DNA of 64,000 bases from assembly GCF_000243415.2 (NCBI RefSeq), contig NZ_KI912270.1, forward strand, positions 3,100,001 through 3,164,000. The letters are read 5' to 3'. The position numbers and the translations under genes were made by a program. The notes beneath the pieces were generated by a model. That model was not told the DNA's origin. It saw only the letters and a list, made by a program, of their open reading frames with translations, and searched no databases. Of this stretch, positions 8,204 to 17,585 are shown piece after piece. This DNA is from Mycolicibacterium tusciae JS617 (lineage in GTDB: Bacteria > Actinomycetota > Actinomycetes > Mycobacteriales > Mycobacteriaceae). Each line of letters begins with the position of its first letter. Within the stretch, counting starts at the first letter, position 1.

Positions 8204-8225
8204 CAACTAAAAAGCTGGGATGTCT
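8200..8225 (+). promoter_or_regulatory. Right-end half of a promoter completed only by IS circularisation
   Basis: TTGACA (8200-8205) overlaps the transposase stop codon. It is followed by exactly 17 bases and then T plus the CT core (8223-8225). In a circular element the core continues into AAT of the left end, giving TCTAAT, five of six matches to TATAAT. In the integrated copy the same place reads TCTCAC, so the -10 box is lost. Transcription from the junction would begin just before the predicted bridge RNA. Confidence 0.6.
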
Positions 8226-8298
8226 CACAGCGACTTTGTCGCTGAAATCGGACTCGGCGGTAGTAGGTGAGCGACTTTGTCGCGCAGAGGTTGGCACC
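8226..8298. repeat. Paired palindromic repeat (REP-like) that is the IS110 target, interrupted by copy 1
   Basis: Two palindromes, AGCGACTTTGTCGCT (8229-8243) and GCGACTTTGTCGC (8271-8283), lie about 40 bases apart. The right outer arm GAGGTTGGCA (8287-8296) is the reverse complement of the sequence formed by the left flank of the IS (6701-6710) plus base 8226. Without the IS this would be an element of about 81 bases with 10-base inverted ends and two inner palindromes. The right arm, read on the minus strand, is itself an intact candidate target with its core CT at 8289-8288. Confidence 0.7.
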
Positions 8299-8348
8299 AA
8301 CCCATGTCACCCCCCGCGGCTATGGTCGGTTTGTAGGGAGGAAACGAC

Positions 8349-8966
8349 GTGAGTGAACAGACCTCGACACCGAAGCTGACCGGTCAGTTCTCCAAGGCGC
8401 TCGTGTACGCCGAACTCAAGCACCACAACCAGGTACGCAAGGGCGGCGACATTCCGTATTTCGGGCACCTGCTGTCCGTCGCGGGCTTGGTGATCAACGA
8501 CGGCGGGTCCGAGGAGCAGGCCATCGCGGCGCTGCTGCACGACTGCGTCGAAGACGCCGGTGGACCGCCGACCCTGGATGAGATCCGGAAGAACTTCGGT
8601 GCGGACGTCGCACGCATCGTCGACGAGTGCAGCGACACCGACGTAGAGCCGAAGCCGCCGTGGCGTGAACGCAAGACCGCCTACATCCAGCATCTCGGTG
8701 AGGTCGGCACGGACACCCTGTTGGTTTCGGTGGCCGACAAGCTCGACAACGCGCGGTCGATGCTGCGCGACTACCACGAACACGGCCCCACCCTGTGGGA
8801 GCGCTTCACCGTGAAGAACCCGCGCCACCACCTCTGGTACTACGACGGCCTGCTCGATGCCTACCGGGAGCGGGACCTGGACAGCTGGATGGTCGACGAG
8901 CTCGGCCGTGTCGTCGACGAGTTGAGGCGACAGGTCGAGGGTGGCGACCGGATCGTGCTGGTCTGA
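8349..8966 (+). CDS. HD-domain phosphohydrolase related to the RelA/SpoT hydrolase domain
   Basis: The protein has 205 residues and a single HD fold: H40 (YFGHLL), the H64-D65 pair in LLHDCVEDA, and D130 in VADKLDNARSM. The spacing and the VED motif resemble the (p)ppGpp hydrolase domain of SpoT and the stand-alone small alarmone hydrolases. There is no synthetase or regulatory domain. Alarmone hydrolysis is inferred from family only; other phosphoester substrates are possible. The GTG start at 8349 has a good ribosome site (GGGAGGAAAC). Confidence 0.8.
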   Translation: MSEQTSTPKLTGQFSKALVYAELKHHNQVRKGGDIPYFGHLLSVAGLVINDGGSEEQAIAALLHDCVEDAGGPPTLDEIRKNFGADVARIVDECSDTDVEPKPPWRERKTAYIQHLGEVGTDTLLVSVADKLDNARSMLRDYHEHGPTLWERFTVKNPRHHLWYYDGLLDAYRERDLDSWMVDELGRVVDELRRQVEGGDRIVLV

Positions 8967-9034
8967 CGATCGAGCTATCCACAACCTCGCAGCTTCCGAC
9001 GGCCACGCCGCCGTCGCCGACATAGGATGCAGTG

Positions 9035-9280
9035 ATGGCCACGTTGGAGGATCTAGAGGCGCGAGTTGCGGCCTTGGAGGCCTCGCAGTCTGACTACCGC
9101 GCGGTGCTGTCAGCGGTCAATGCTCTGGGAGCAAATCAGCGGGAGCATTCGCTGCGGCTGACGGCGGTCGAGACGGGCCTCGCCAACCTCGGACAGGACA
9201 CACGAGCCGGCTTTCGGACGGTCGAGGAGCACATTGCCGAACTCAAGGACCTGATTATCCGGCGCAACAACGGCAACTAG
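9035..9280 (+). CDS. Small coiled-coil protein
   Basis: The protein has 81 residues and is almost entirely predicted helix with heptad-like leucines and valines (LEDLEARVAALEASQ, then LRLTAVETGLANLGQD). There is no signal or membrane segment. GTG 9032 or ATG 9035 can start it. It lies 68 bases after the HD gene and 39 bases before recC on the same strand. I recognise no family; a structural or partner-binding role is all that can be inferred. Confidence 0.65.
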   Translation: MATLEDLEARVAALEASQSDYRAVLSAVNALGANQREHSLRLTAVETGLANLGQDTRAGFRTVEEHIAELKDLIIRRNNGN

Positions 9281-9319
9281 CCCGCAGCCACGCCATTCGC
9301 TCTCTTAAGGTGGACGGTG

Positions 9320-12300
9320 ATGGCACTGCACCTGCACCGTGCTGAGCGCACCGATCTGCTGGCCGACGGCCTCGGCGCGCTGCTATCGGACCCCCTGCCC
9401 GATCCCTTCGCCGAGGAAGTCGTCATCGTCCCGGCCAAGGGCGTCGAACGGTGGCTGAGTCAGCGGCTCTCGCACGTTCTCGGCCGCGGCCAGGGCGCCG
9501 ACGGCGTCTGCGCCGGCATCTCCTTCCGCAGCCCGTACTCGCTGATCGCCGAAATCCGCGGCACCGACCGCGACGATCCCTGGTCGCCCGACGCCATGGT
9601 CTGGCCGCTGCTCGACGTCATCGACGAGAGCTGCGACCAGGACTGGTGCAAGACCCTCTCGACGCACCTCGGCCACTTCGAGACGGGCGACGAGCGCGAA
9701 CTGCGGCAGGGTCGGCGCTACTCCGTCGCCCGACGGCTCGCCGGTCTCTTCGCGTCCTACGCCCGCCAGCGCCCCCAACTGCTCGTCGACTGGGAGAGCG
9801 GCACCGACGGCGGCATCGATGACGATCTGCTCTGGCAGCCACCGCTGTGGCGTGCCCTGGTCAGCCGCATCGACGCCGACCCACCGCATATTCGCCATGC
9901 CAAAACCGTTGCCACACTGCAGGAGTCCCCGACCGAACTGCCGCAGCGCATCTCGCTGTTCGGCCACACCCGGCTGCCGAGCACCGAGATCGAGCTGCTC
10001 GACGCGCTGGCCACCCACCACGATCTTCACCTGTGGCTGCCGCACCCCAGCGACGAGCTGTGGACATCGCTCGCCAACGACCGGGGACCCATCCCCCGCC
10101 GCGAGGACACCACCCACCGACTGGTCCACCATCCGCTGCTGGCGACGCTCGGCCGCGATCTACGTGAACTGCAGCGCGGCCTGCCTGCCGAGGCGAAGAC
10201 CGACGAATATCTCGGTGGCGGCACCCATCCCGAGACGCTGCTGGGCTGGTTGCAATCCGACATCACCGCCAACATCGTTCGCCCGCAGGGCCGCACGCTG
10301 GTGGCCGACGACCGTTCGGTGCAGGTGCACAGCTGCCACGGCCCCGCTCGCCAGATCGACGTCCTGCGCGAAGTACTGCTCGGACTGCTCGCCGACGACG
10401 ACACCCTCGAGCCACGCGACATCCTGGTCATGTGTCCCGACATCGAGACCTATGCGCCGCTGATCGTCGCGGGCTTCGGCCTCGGCGATGTGGTCGACGG
10501 CGCGCACCCGGCCCATCGGCTCCGCGTCAAGCTCGCCGATCGCGCACTGACGCAGACCAATCCGCTGCTCGGTGTGGCGTCGCAGCTGCTCGCACTCGCC
10601 GGCGGGCGTGCCACCGCCAGCGAGGTCCTCAATCTCGCCGAGGCCGATCCCGTGCGTACCCGCTTCAACTTCAGCGACGACGACCTCGACGCCATCGCCG
10701 ACTGGGTCCGCGAGGCGAACATCCGCTGGGGTTTCGACCGGGCCCACCGGCTCCCGTATGGCGTCGACTTCCTCCAGAACACTTGGCGTTTCGGTATCGA
10801 CCGGGTGCTGGCGGGCGTGGCGATGTCCGACGACTCGCATGCGTGGCTGGACACCACGCTCCCCCTCGACGACGTCGGCAGTAACCGCATCGAGCTGGCG
10901 GGGCGACTCGCCGAATACGTCGAGCGCCTGCACACCTGTGTCGAATCACTCTCCGGCGCACGGCCACTGAATGAATGGCTCAGCGCGTTGTCGACCGGCA
11001 TCACGGCGCTCACCGCGGTACCCGACGCCGACCTGTGGCAGTCCAGCCAGGTCGAGCGTGAGTTCAACGACGTGCTCGCCAAGGCCGGTCCGCATGCCGA
11101 CACTTTGATGCGGCTGCCCGACATCAAGGCGCTGCTGGACCGTCACCTCGCCGGCAGGCCCACGCGCGCGAACTTCCGCACCGGCACGCTGACGGTATGC
11201 ACGATGGTGCCGATGCGGTCCGTCCCGCACCGGGTGGTCTGCCTGGTCGGGCTCGACGACGGAGTCTTCCCCCGGCTCGGCGTGGTCGACGGCGACGATG
11301 TGCTGGCCCGCGATCCGATGACCGGTGAACGCGACATCCGTTCGGAGGACCGGCAACTCCTGCTCGATGCCATCGGCGCGGCGACCGAGAAGCTCGTCAT
11401 CACCTACACCGGCGCCAACGAGTACTCCGGACAACGCAAACCGCCTGCGGTACCTCTCGTCGAACTGCTCGACACGCTTGATGCCACCACATCGAAGAAG
11501 GTCCGCGCTCGCGTTCTCGTTGAACATCCGTTGCAGCCGTTCGATGTTCGCAACGTGACGCCCGGTGCGCTCGGCATGGCTGCGGGTCGACCGTTCACAT
11601 TTGACCCGACGGCGCTGACCGTGGCACAGGTAGCTGCGGGCCATCGCGGCGACCGTCCGCGCCTGATCGGCCGGCCGCTGCCGGCACCGCCGCCGGACGA
11701 CATAGCGCTCGATGACCTGATCGGCTTCTTCAAGGATCCGGTCAAGGGGTTCTTCCGCGCGCTGGACTACACGCTGCCGTGGGATGTCGACGCCGTCGAA
11801 GACGCCATGCCCGTCGAGATCGACGCGCTGCAGGAGTGGAAGGTCGGCGACCGGATGCTCGACGACATGCTGCGCGGCATGACGCCGGAATCCGCGAGGG
11901 CCGCGGAGTGGCGTCGCGGCTCACTGCCGCCGGGCAAGCTGGGGTGGCGCACGGCGACCGAGATCTGCGTGCAGGTCGACGCGCTCGCCGCCGCCGCCAA
12001 ACGACACCGCACCCAGGAACCCGACGCCTATGACGTCGACATCGACGTGGGCAGCCGACGCGTCACGGGGACCGTCCCGCGGCTGTACGGTGACCGGCTG
12101 GTCGCGGTCACGTACTCGAAGCTGGATGGCCGGCACCTGCTCGAGTCGTGGATTCGCCTGGTGGCGTTGACCGCCCAGTATCCGGGCCGCGAGTGGACGG
12201 CCGTCTGCATCGGGCGACCCAAGCGGTCCGGCCCGCCTCGGGAGCGGCTGCTCGGCCCGCCGGAGTCGGCGCTCGACACTCTGCATGATCTCGTGACGAT

Positions 12301-12568
12301 GTACGACGCGGGCCGACGTGCCCCGATTCCGTTGCCCCTCAAGACGTCCTATGCGTGGGCGGAGACCGAACACCATCGCGGTGCCCCACTGCGGGAAGCC
12401 GGGTGGCGGTGGAAGACCGGCAAGTATCCCGGCGAGGACGCCGAGCCCGCTCACGTTCGGGTGTGGGGCCCGGGCTTTTCGCTCGAGGATCTGGTTGCCG
12501 CCGGACTGCCCGACTACGCGGCGCGGCTGTGGCTGCCGATGCTGTCGGCCGAAAGGGATCCCGACTGA
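9320..12568 (+). CDS. recC: RecBCD subunit RecC (exodeoxyribonuclease V gamma)
   Basis: The protein has 1082 residues, close to the RecC norm of about 1100. The N-terminus (LHLHRAERTDLLADGLGALL, then VIVPAKGVERWLSQRL) is the typical inactivated helicase domain. VQVHSCHGPARQIDVLREVLL, VCLVGLDDGVFPR and the C-terminal inactive nuclease-like region follow. RecC splits the DNA duplex and, in E. coli, reads Chi; in mycobacteria RecBCD is reported to serve single-strand annealing rather than the main recombination route. ATG 9320 is chosen over GTG 9317. The stop overlaps the start of recB by one base. Confidence 0.95.
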   Translation: MALHLHRAERTDLLADGLGALLSDPLPDPFAEEVVIVPAKGVERWLSQRLSHVLGRGQGADGVCAGISFRSPYSLIAEIRGTDRDDPWSPDAMVWPLLDVIDESCDQDWCKTLSTHLGHFETGDERELRQGRRYSVARRLAGLFASYARQRPQLLVDWESGTDGGIDDDLLWQPPLWRALVSRIDADPPHIRHAKTVATLQESPTELPQRISLFGHTRLPSTEIELLDALATHHDLHLWLPHPSDELWTSLANDRGPIPRREDTTHRLVHHPLLATLGRDLRELQRGLPAEAKTDEYLGGGTHPETLLGWLQSDITANIVRPQGRTLVADDRSVQVHSCHGPARQIDVLREVLLGLLADDDTLEPRDILVMCPDIETYAPLIVAGFGLGDVVDGAHPAHRLRVKLADRALTQTNPLLGVASQLLALAGGRATASEVLNLAEADPVRTRFNFSDDDLDAIADWVREANIRWGFDRAHRLPYGVDFLQNTWRFGIDRVLAGVAMSDDSHAWLDTTLPLDDVGSNRIELAGRLAEYVERLHTCVESLSGARPLNEWLSALSTGITALTAVPDADLWQSSQVEREFNDVLAKAGPHADTLMRLPDIKALLDRHLAGRPTRANFRTGTLTVCTMVPMRSVPHRVVCLVGLDDGVFPRLGVVDGDDVLARDPMTGERDIRSEDRQLLLDAIGAATEKLVITYTGANEYSGQRKPPAVPLVELLDTLDATTSKKVRARVLVEHPLQPFDVRNVTPGALGMAAGRPFTFDPTALTVAQVAAGHRGDRPRLIGRPLPAPPPDDIALDDLIGFFKDPVKGFFRALDYTLPWDVDAVEDAMPVEIDALQEWKVGDRMLDDMLRGMTPESARAAEWRRGSLPPGKLGWRTATEICVQVDALAAAAKRHRTQEPDAYDVDIDVGSRRVTGTVPRLYGDRLVAVTYSKLDGRHLLESWIRLVALTAQYPGREWTAVCIGRPKRSGPPRERLLGPPESALDTLHDLVTMYDAGRRAPIPLPLKTSYAWAETEHHRGAPLREAGWRWKTGKYPGEDAEPAHVRVWGPGFSLEDLVAAGLPDYAARLWLPMLSAERDPD

Positions 12569-15500
12569 TGGACATGCCGCCCTTCGACCTGCTGGGCCCG
12601 CTGCCCACGCGACCGACCACGACCGTGCTGGAAGCCAGTGCGGGCACCGGCAAGACGTTTGCACTCGCGGGCCTGGTGACCCGCTACGTCGCCGAGGGGG
12701 TGGCGACGCTGGACCAGATGCTGCTCATCACATTCGGGCGGGCGGCCAGCCAGGAGTTGCGTGAGCGGGTACGCAGCCAGATTCTCGAGGCGCTGCTGGC
12801 GTTCGACGATCGGTCTGGCGACTACAACGACCTCGTCACACATCTGCTCGACGGCGAACCCGACGAGTTGGCCGAGCGCAAGCTGCGGCTGCGTGACGCG
12901 TTGGCGGGATTCGACGCGGCGACGATCGCCACCACTCACCAGTTCTGCCAGCTGGTACTGAAATCGCTTGGTGTGGCCGGTGATACCGATGCCGGTGTGC
13001 AGTTGGTCGAGAGCCTCGACGATGTCGTCACCGAGATCGTCGACGACCTGTACCTGGCGCACTTCGGCCAGCAGAAAGACGATCCACCGCTCACCCGCGA
13101 TCAGGCACTGGCTCTCGCGCGGGAGGTCGTCGGCAGCGCCCACACCGAGTTGCGGCCACTGAACCCGCCGCCCGGCTTCGAGCCCGCGGTCCGGGTCGAC
13201 TTCGCGAAGGCCGTGTGCGCGGAGTTGGAGAAGCGCAAGCGAAAGCTCGGCATCCTGCACTACGACGACCTGCTGTCCCGGCTCGCGAATGCGTTGGAGG
13301 CCGCCGATTCCCCGGCCCGGGCCCGCATGCAACGACGCTGGTCCATCGTCATGGTCGACGAGTTCCAGGACACCGACCCGGTGCAGTGGCAAGTGATCGA
13401 CCGCGCGTTCTCGGGGCACTGCACGGTGATCCTGATCGGCGACCCGAAGCAGGCGATCTATGCGTTCCGCGGCGGCGACATCGTCACCTATCTGCACGCC
13501 GCCGACTCCGCGGGCGACCGTCAGACCCTCGGCACCAACTGGCGCAGCGATGCCCCGCTGGTCGACAGCCTTCAGGCGGTCATGCGCGACGCCCAGCTCG
13601 GTGACACCAGGATCGTCGTACGGGAAGTGGCGGCCAACCACAAGGAGCACCGGCTCAAAGGCGCCCCACACAACGAGCCGTTCCGACTGCGGGTGGTTTC
13701 ACGAGATACCTTGCGCACCAAGCAGGATCGCGTCATCACGATGGACCGGCTGCGCACTCACATCAGCGAAGACCTCGCCTCCGACATCGCCGCACTGCTG
13801 GCCAGCGGCGCAACCTTCTGCGACCGGCCGCTGAGGCCGGGCGACATCGCGGTCATCGTCGAGACGCACCGGGACGGCCGGGTGTGCTTCGACGCGCTGG
13901 CCGCGGCGGGCATCCCCGCCGTGTACACCGGCGACTCCGACGTGTTCGGCTCACCGGCGGCCGACGACTGGCTGTGCCTGCTTGAGGCATTCGACCAACC
14001 GCACCGCTCCGGGCTGGTGCGCGCAGCGGCGACCACCATGTTCTTCGGCGAGACCACCGAAACCCTTGCCGCCGAGGGTGACACCCTGACCGACCGGATC
14101 GCCGACATCCTGCGCGAGTGGGCCGACCACGCCCGTGAACGTGGCGTCGCAGCCGTTTTCGAGGCCGCACAGCTCAGCGGGATGGGGACGCGGGTGCTGT
14201 CATGGCGCGACGGCGAACGCCATATGACCGACCTGGCGCACCTGACGCAGGTGTTGCACGACACCGCGCATCGCGAGCACTTCGGCTTGCCCGCCCTTCG
14301 GGACTGGCTGCGCACCCAGCGCGAAGAGCGAAGTGGCGCAACCGAACGCAACCGGCGCCTGGACAGCGATGCGGCGGCGGTGCAGATCATGACGGTGTGG
14401 GTGAGCAAGGGTCTGCAGTACCCGGTGGTGTATCTGCCGTTCGCGTTCAACCGCAATATCCAGTCCCGCGATGTCGTGCTGTTTCACGATGGGGATACGC
14501 GCTGCCTGCACATCGGTGGCGAGCAGAGCCCCGACTACTCGAAAGTGCAGCAGTGGGGCCGACGCGAGGCGGCCAGCGACGACGTCCGGCTCACCTATGT
14601 CGCGCTGACCCGCGCACAGTCGCAGGTGGTCGCATGGTGGGCGCCGTCGTGGGACGAGCCCAACGGCGGACTGTCGCGCCTGCTGCGGGGCCGTCAGCCC
14701 GGCGATCCGGTGGTGCCCGACCGCTGCGATCCGCCGAAGATCGACGACGCCGACGCGATGGCCGCCCTGCGCGCGTGGGAAAACGTCGGCGGGCCCGTCC
14801 TCGAGGACTCGGTGATCGCGCCGTTCACGCAGGTCGAATTGCCGTCAACACCATCGGGTCTCGACGTGCGGCACTTCCACCGGCGGATCGACGCGTCCTG
14901 GCGGCGGACGTCGTACTCGGGGCTGATCCGCGCGGCCGGGCCCGAGTCTTCCCTTGGGGTGTCCAGCGAGCCGGAGGTGATCGAACTCGACGACGAGGTC
15001 GCCGACGTGCCGGTACAGGAAACTGCGGGGCCGGGTGCAGACGTGCCATCCCCGATGTCCGACCTGCCGAAGGGTGCGAAGTTCGGCACGCTGGTGCACG
15101 CGGTGCTCGAAACCGCCGATCCGTTCGCCGTCGACCTCGCGGCCGAGCTGGAGTCGCAGATCGCCGAGCACTCGGTGTGGTGGCCCGTCGACGTCGCGCC
15201 CGAGGAGCTGGCGGCGGCACTGGTGCCGCTGAACGACACCCCGCTGGGCCCATTGGCGCCCGGCTTGACCTTGCGGCAGATCGGTCTTCGAGACCGACTT
15301 CAGGAGATGGACTTCGAGTTTCCGCTGGCGGGCGGTGACGTAAGGAATCGATCACCGTCGATCACGTTGGCCGACGTCGGTCGTCTCCTGGCGGAGCACC
15401 TGCCCGCCGATGACCCGCTCGCGACCTATGCCCGGCGGCTCTCCGACGGCGCGTTGGGTGTGCAGTCGTTGAAGGGATACCTGACGGGCTCACTGGATGT

Positions 15501-15876
15501 GGTGTTGCGGGTCCCCGGGGAAACTGATGGCAGGTACCTGGTGGTCGACTACAAGACGAACTGGCTGGGCGAGCCGGACAGCCCCTTGACAGCAGCCGAT
15601 TACGGGCACGCTCGGCTGGTCGAGGCGATGTTGCATTCGGACTATCCGCTGCAGGCGCTGCTGTACTGCGTTGTGCTGCACCGTTTCCTGCGCTGGCGGC
15701 AGCCGGGTTACTCACCCGAGCAGCACCTCGGTGGCGTGCTCTACCTGTTCGTGCGGGGTATGTGTGGTGCACAGACGCCGATCATCGACGGGCATCCGGC
15801 GGGCGTGTTCAGTTGGCGTCCGCCCGCGGCGCTGATCACCGCGATGTCCGATCTGCTCGACGCGGGGGCCGCATGA
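12568..15876 (+). CDS. recB: RecBCD subunit RecB (helicase-nuclease, exodeoxyribonuclease V beta)
   Basis: The protein has 1102 residues. Walker A is ASAGTGKTF at about 24-32, and the UvrD-type motifs continue with VDEFQDTDPVQW, GDPKQAIYAFRGGD and the late motif LTYVALTRAQSQV. The C-terminal nuclease domain shows GSLDVVLR and the catalytic DYKTN at about 993-998. RecB is the 3'-5' translocating motor and the only nuclease of the complex. The real start is ATG 12568, which shares a base with the recC stop; the frame extends further upstream only inside recC. It overlaps recD by 4 bases. Confidence 0.95.
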   Translation: MDMPPFDLLGPLPTRPTTTVLEASAGTGKTFALAGLVTRYVAEGVATLDQMLLITFGRAASQELRERVRSQILEALLAFDDRSGDYNDLVTHLLDGEPDELAERKLRLRDALAGFDAATIATTHQFCQLVLKSLGVAGDTDAGVQLVESLDDVVTEIVDDLYLAHFGQQKDDPPLTRDQALALAREVVGSAHTELRPLNPPPGFEPAVRVDFAKAVCAELEKRKRKLGILHYDDLLSRLANALEAADSPARARMQRRWSIVMVDEFQDTDPVQWQVIDRAFSGHCTVILIGDPKQAIYAFRGGDIVTYLHAADSAGDRQTLGTNWRSDAPLVDSLQAVMRDAQLGDTRIVVREVAANHKEHRLKGAPHNEPFRLRVVSRDTLRTKQDRVITMDRLRTHISEDLASDIAALLASGATFCDRPLRPGDIAVIVETHRDGRVCFDALAAAGIPAVYTGDSDVFGSPAADDWLCLLEAFDQPHRSGLVRAAATTMFFGETTETLAAEGDTLTDRIADILREWADHARERGVAAVFEAAQLSGMGTRVLSWRDGERHMTDLAHLTQVLHDTAHREHFGLPALRDWLRTQREERSGATERNRRLDSDAAAVQIMTVWVSKGLQYPVVYLPFAFNRNIQSRDVVLFHDGDTRCLHIGGEQSPDYSKVQQWGRREAASDDVRLTYVALTRAQSQVVAWWAPSWDEPNGGLSRLLRGRQPGDPVVPDRCDPPKIDDADAMAALRAWENVGGPVLEDSVIAPFTQVELPSTPSGLDVRHFHRRIDASWRRTSYSGLIRAAGPESSLGVSSEPEVIELDDEVADVPVQETAGPGADVPSPMSDLPKGAKFGTLVHAVLETADPFAVDLAAELESQIAEHSVWWPVDVAPEELAAALVPLNDTPLGPLAPGLTLRQIGLRDRLQEMDFEFPLAGGDVRNRSPSITLADVGRLLAEHLPADDPLATYARRLSDGALGVQSLKGYLTGSLDVVLRVPGETDGRYLVVDYKTNWLGEPDSPLTAADYGHARLVEAMLHSDYPLQALLYCVVLHRFLRWRQPGYSPEQHLGGVLYLFVRGMCGAQTPIIDGHPAGVFSWRPPAALITAMSDLLDAGAA

Positions 15877-17558
15877 GTCTCGAGGCGTTCTCGGAGTTGT
15901 TCGAGCCGGCGGATGTACATGTCGCCAAGCGGCTCACCGCGATGGCGAAGGAGCCCGACGAGTCGGTCGCGTTGGCGGTGGCGATCGCGGTGCGTGCGCT
16001 CCGCGGCGGGTCGGTGTGTGTCGATCTGCGCTCGGTCGCCGAACAACTTGAGATGCCTGAGCTGCCGTGGCCGTCGCCGGACGACTGGCTGGCCGCCGTG
16101 CGGGCGAGCCCACTCGTCTCCAATCCGCCGGTGCTGCGGCTGTTCTCGGACCCCACCGCTGATTTGCTCTACCTGGACCGCTACTGGCTCGAGGAGCAGC
16201 AGGTATGCGACGACGTGCTGACGCTGCTGTCGTCGACACTGCCCGGCGAGGTGCCCAGCCTCGAGCGGTTGTTCCCCGAAGGTTGGGAAGAGCAGCGGGC
16301 CGCGGCGGAAATCGCACTGACACAGTCGCTTACCGTGCTGACCGGCGGCCCGGGCACCGGCAAGACGACGACGGTCGCTCGGCTGCTGGCGCTGCTGGCC
16401 GAGCAGGCATCGCTGTCGGGCCGCCCGCCGCTGCGCATTGCACTGGCGGCGCCGACGGGCAAGGCCGCCGCGAGGCTACTCGAGGCCGTGAAGTTGGAGG
16501 TCGACAAGCTCGACGCCGTCGACCGCGATCGTCTGCCGAAGCTGAAGGCGTCCACGCTGCATCGGCTGTTGCGGACGCGGCCGGGCAACTCGTCGCGGTT
16601 CCGCCATCACCGTGAGAACCGGCTGCCGCACGACGTGATCGTCGTCGACGAGACGTCGATGGTGTCGCTGACCCTGATGGCGCGACTGCTCGAGGCGTTG
16701 CGCCCCGCCAGTCGGCTGCTACTCGTCGGCGACCCCGACCAGTTGGCGTCGGTCGAGGCGGGTGCGGTGCTGGCGGACATGGTCGACGGTCTCGGCGAGC
16801 GTTCCGACGTCCGCATCGCGGCATTGAAGACGTCGCACCGGTTCGGCGAATCGATCGGTGCGCTGGCGTCGGCGATCCGCACCGGCGACGCCGACGAGGT
16901 CATCGCCCTGCTGCGGACCGATAGCGACCACATCGAGTGGCTGGCGTCCGACGAGCCGGGCGAACGGCTACGCAAAGTGCTTCTCCCCCATGCGTTGCGG
17001 CTGCGGGAGGCGGCCATCCTCGGCGACGCGAAGGCGGCGTTGTCGACTCTGGACGAGCATCGGCTGCTGTGCGCGCACCGGCGCGGACCGTACGGGGTGC
17101 GGTTCTGGAACCACCAGGTGGAACGGTGGCTGACCGACGCGACCGGGGAGCCGCTGTGGACCCAGTGGTACGCGGGCAGGCCGGTGCTGGTGACGGCGAA
17201 CGACTACGGGCTAAATCTGTACAACGGCGACACCGGCGTGACGGTGGTGCGCGGCGACGGGTTACGGGCCGTGGTGGCCGCGGGCGCGGAACCGATCGAG
17301 TTCGCGACCGGGCGGCTGGCCGACGTCGAGACCATGCACGCCATGACGATCCACAAGTCGCAGGGCAGCCAGGCCGACGAGGTGACGGTGCTGATGCCGC
17401 CCGAGGATTCGCGGCTGTTGACCCGCGAATTGTTCTACACAGCGGTCACGCGGGCCAAGGAGAAGATCCGCGTCATCGGTTCGGAGGCCTCGGTGCGGGC
17501 GGCGGTGCAGCGGCGTGCGGTCCGGGCATCCGGGCTGGCGCAGCGACTGCGCGCGTGA
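15873..17558 (+). CDS. recD: RecBCD subunit RecD (helicase, exodeoxyribonuclease V alpha)
   Basis: The protein has 561 residues. Superfamily 1B helicase motifs are in order: Walker A GGPGTGKTTT at about 158-167, APTGKAAARL, VVDETSMVS (Walker B), GDPDQLASVEAG, and the C-terminal MTIHKSQGSQADEV and FYTAVTRAKEKI. RecD is the 5'-3' motor. The start ATG 15873 overlaps the recB stop (ATGA), and the three genes form one operon in the order C-B-D. Confidence 0.95.
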   Translation: MSLEAFSELFEPADVHVAKRLTAMAKEPDESVALAVAIAVRALRGGSVCVDLRSVAEQLEMPELPWPSPDDWLAAVRASPLVSNPPVLRLFSDPTADLLYLDRYWLEEQQVCDDVLTLLSSTLPGEVPSLERLFPEGWEEQRAAAEIALTQSLTVLTGGPGTGKTTTVARLLALLAEQASLSGRPPLRIALAAPTGKAAARLLEAVKLEVDKLDAVDRDRLPKLKASTLHRLLRTRPGNSSRFRHHRENRLPHDVIVVDETSMVSLTLMARLLEALRPASRLLLVGDPDQLASVEAGAVLADMVDGLGERSDVRIAALKTSHRFGESIGALASAIRTGDADEVIALLRTDSDHIEWLASDEPGERLRKVLLPHALRLREAAILGDAKAALSTLDEHRLLCAHRRGPYGVRFWNHQVERWLTDATGEPLWTQWYAGRPVLVTANDYGLNLYNGDTGVTVVRGDGLRAVVAAGAEPIEFATGRLADVETMHAMTIHKSQGSQADEVTVLMPPEDSRLLTRELFYTAVTRAKEKIRVIGSEASVRAAVQRRAVRASGLAQRLRA

Positions 17559-17585
17559 CGCCTTCGTTGACGCCAGGTAGTGCGA

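Larger units (their letters stand above)
6709..8223 (+). mobile_element. IS110-family insertion sequence, copy 1
   Basis: The element is 1515 bases including one CT core. Its ends come from comparing three copies in this window: all begin CCTAATGGGATTTG and all end AAAAAGCTGGGATGT followed by CT. There are no terminal inverted repeats and no long target duplication, as expected for IS110 elements. The long left end (about 270 bases before the transposase) and very short right end (20 bases after the stop) are the IS110-group layout. It sits in a palindromic repeat between the DUF3060 and HD genes and breaks no coding sequence. It differs from copy 3 at one base. Confidence 0.9.
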
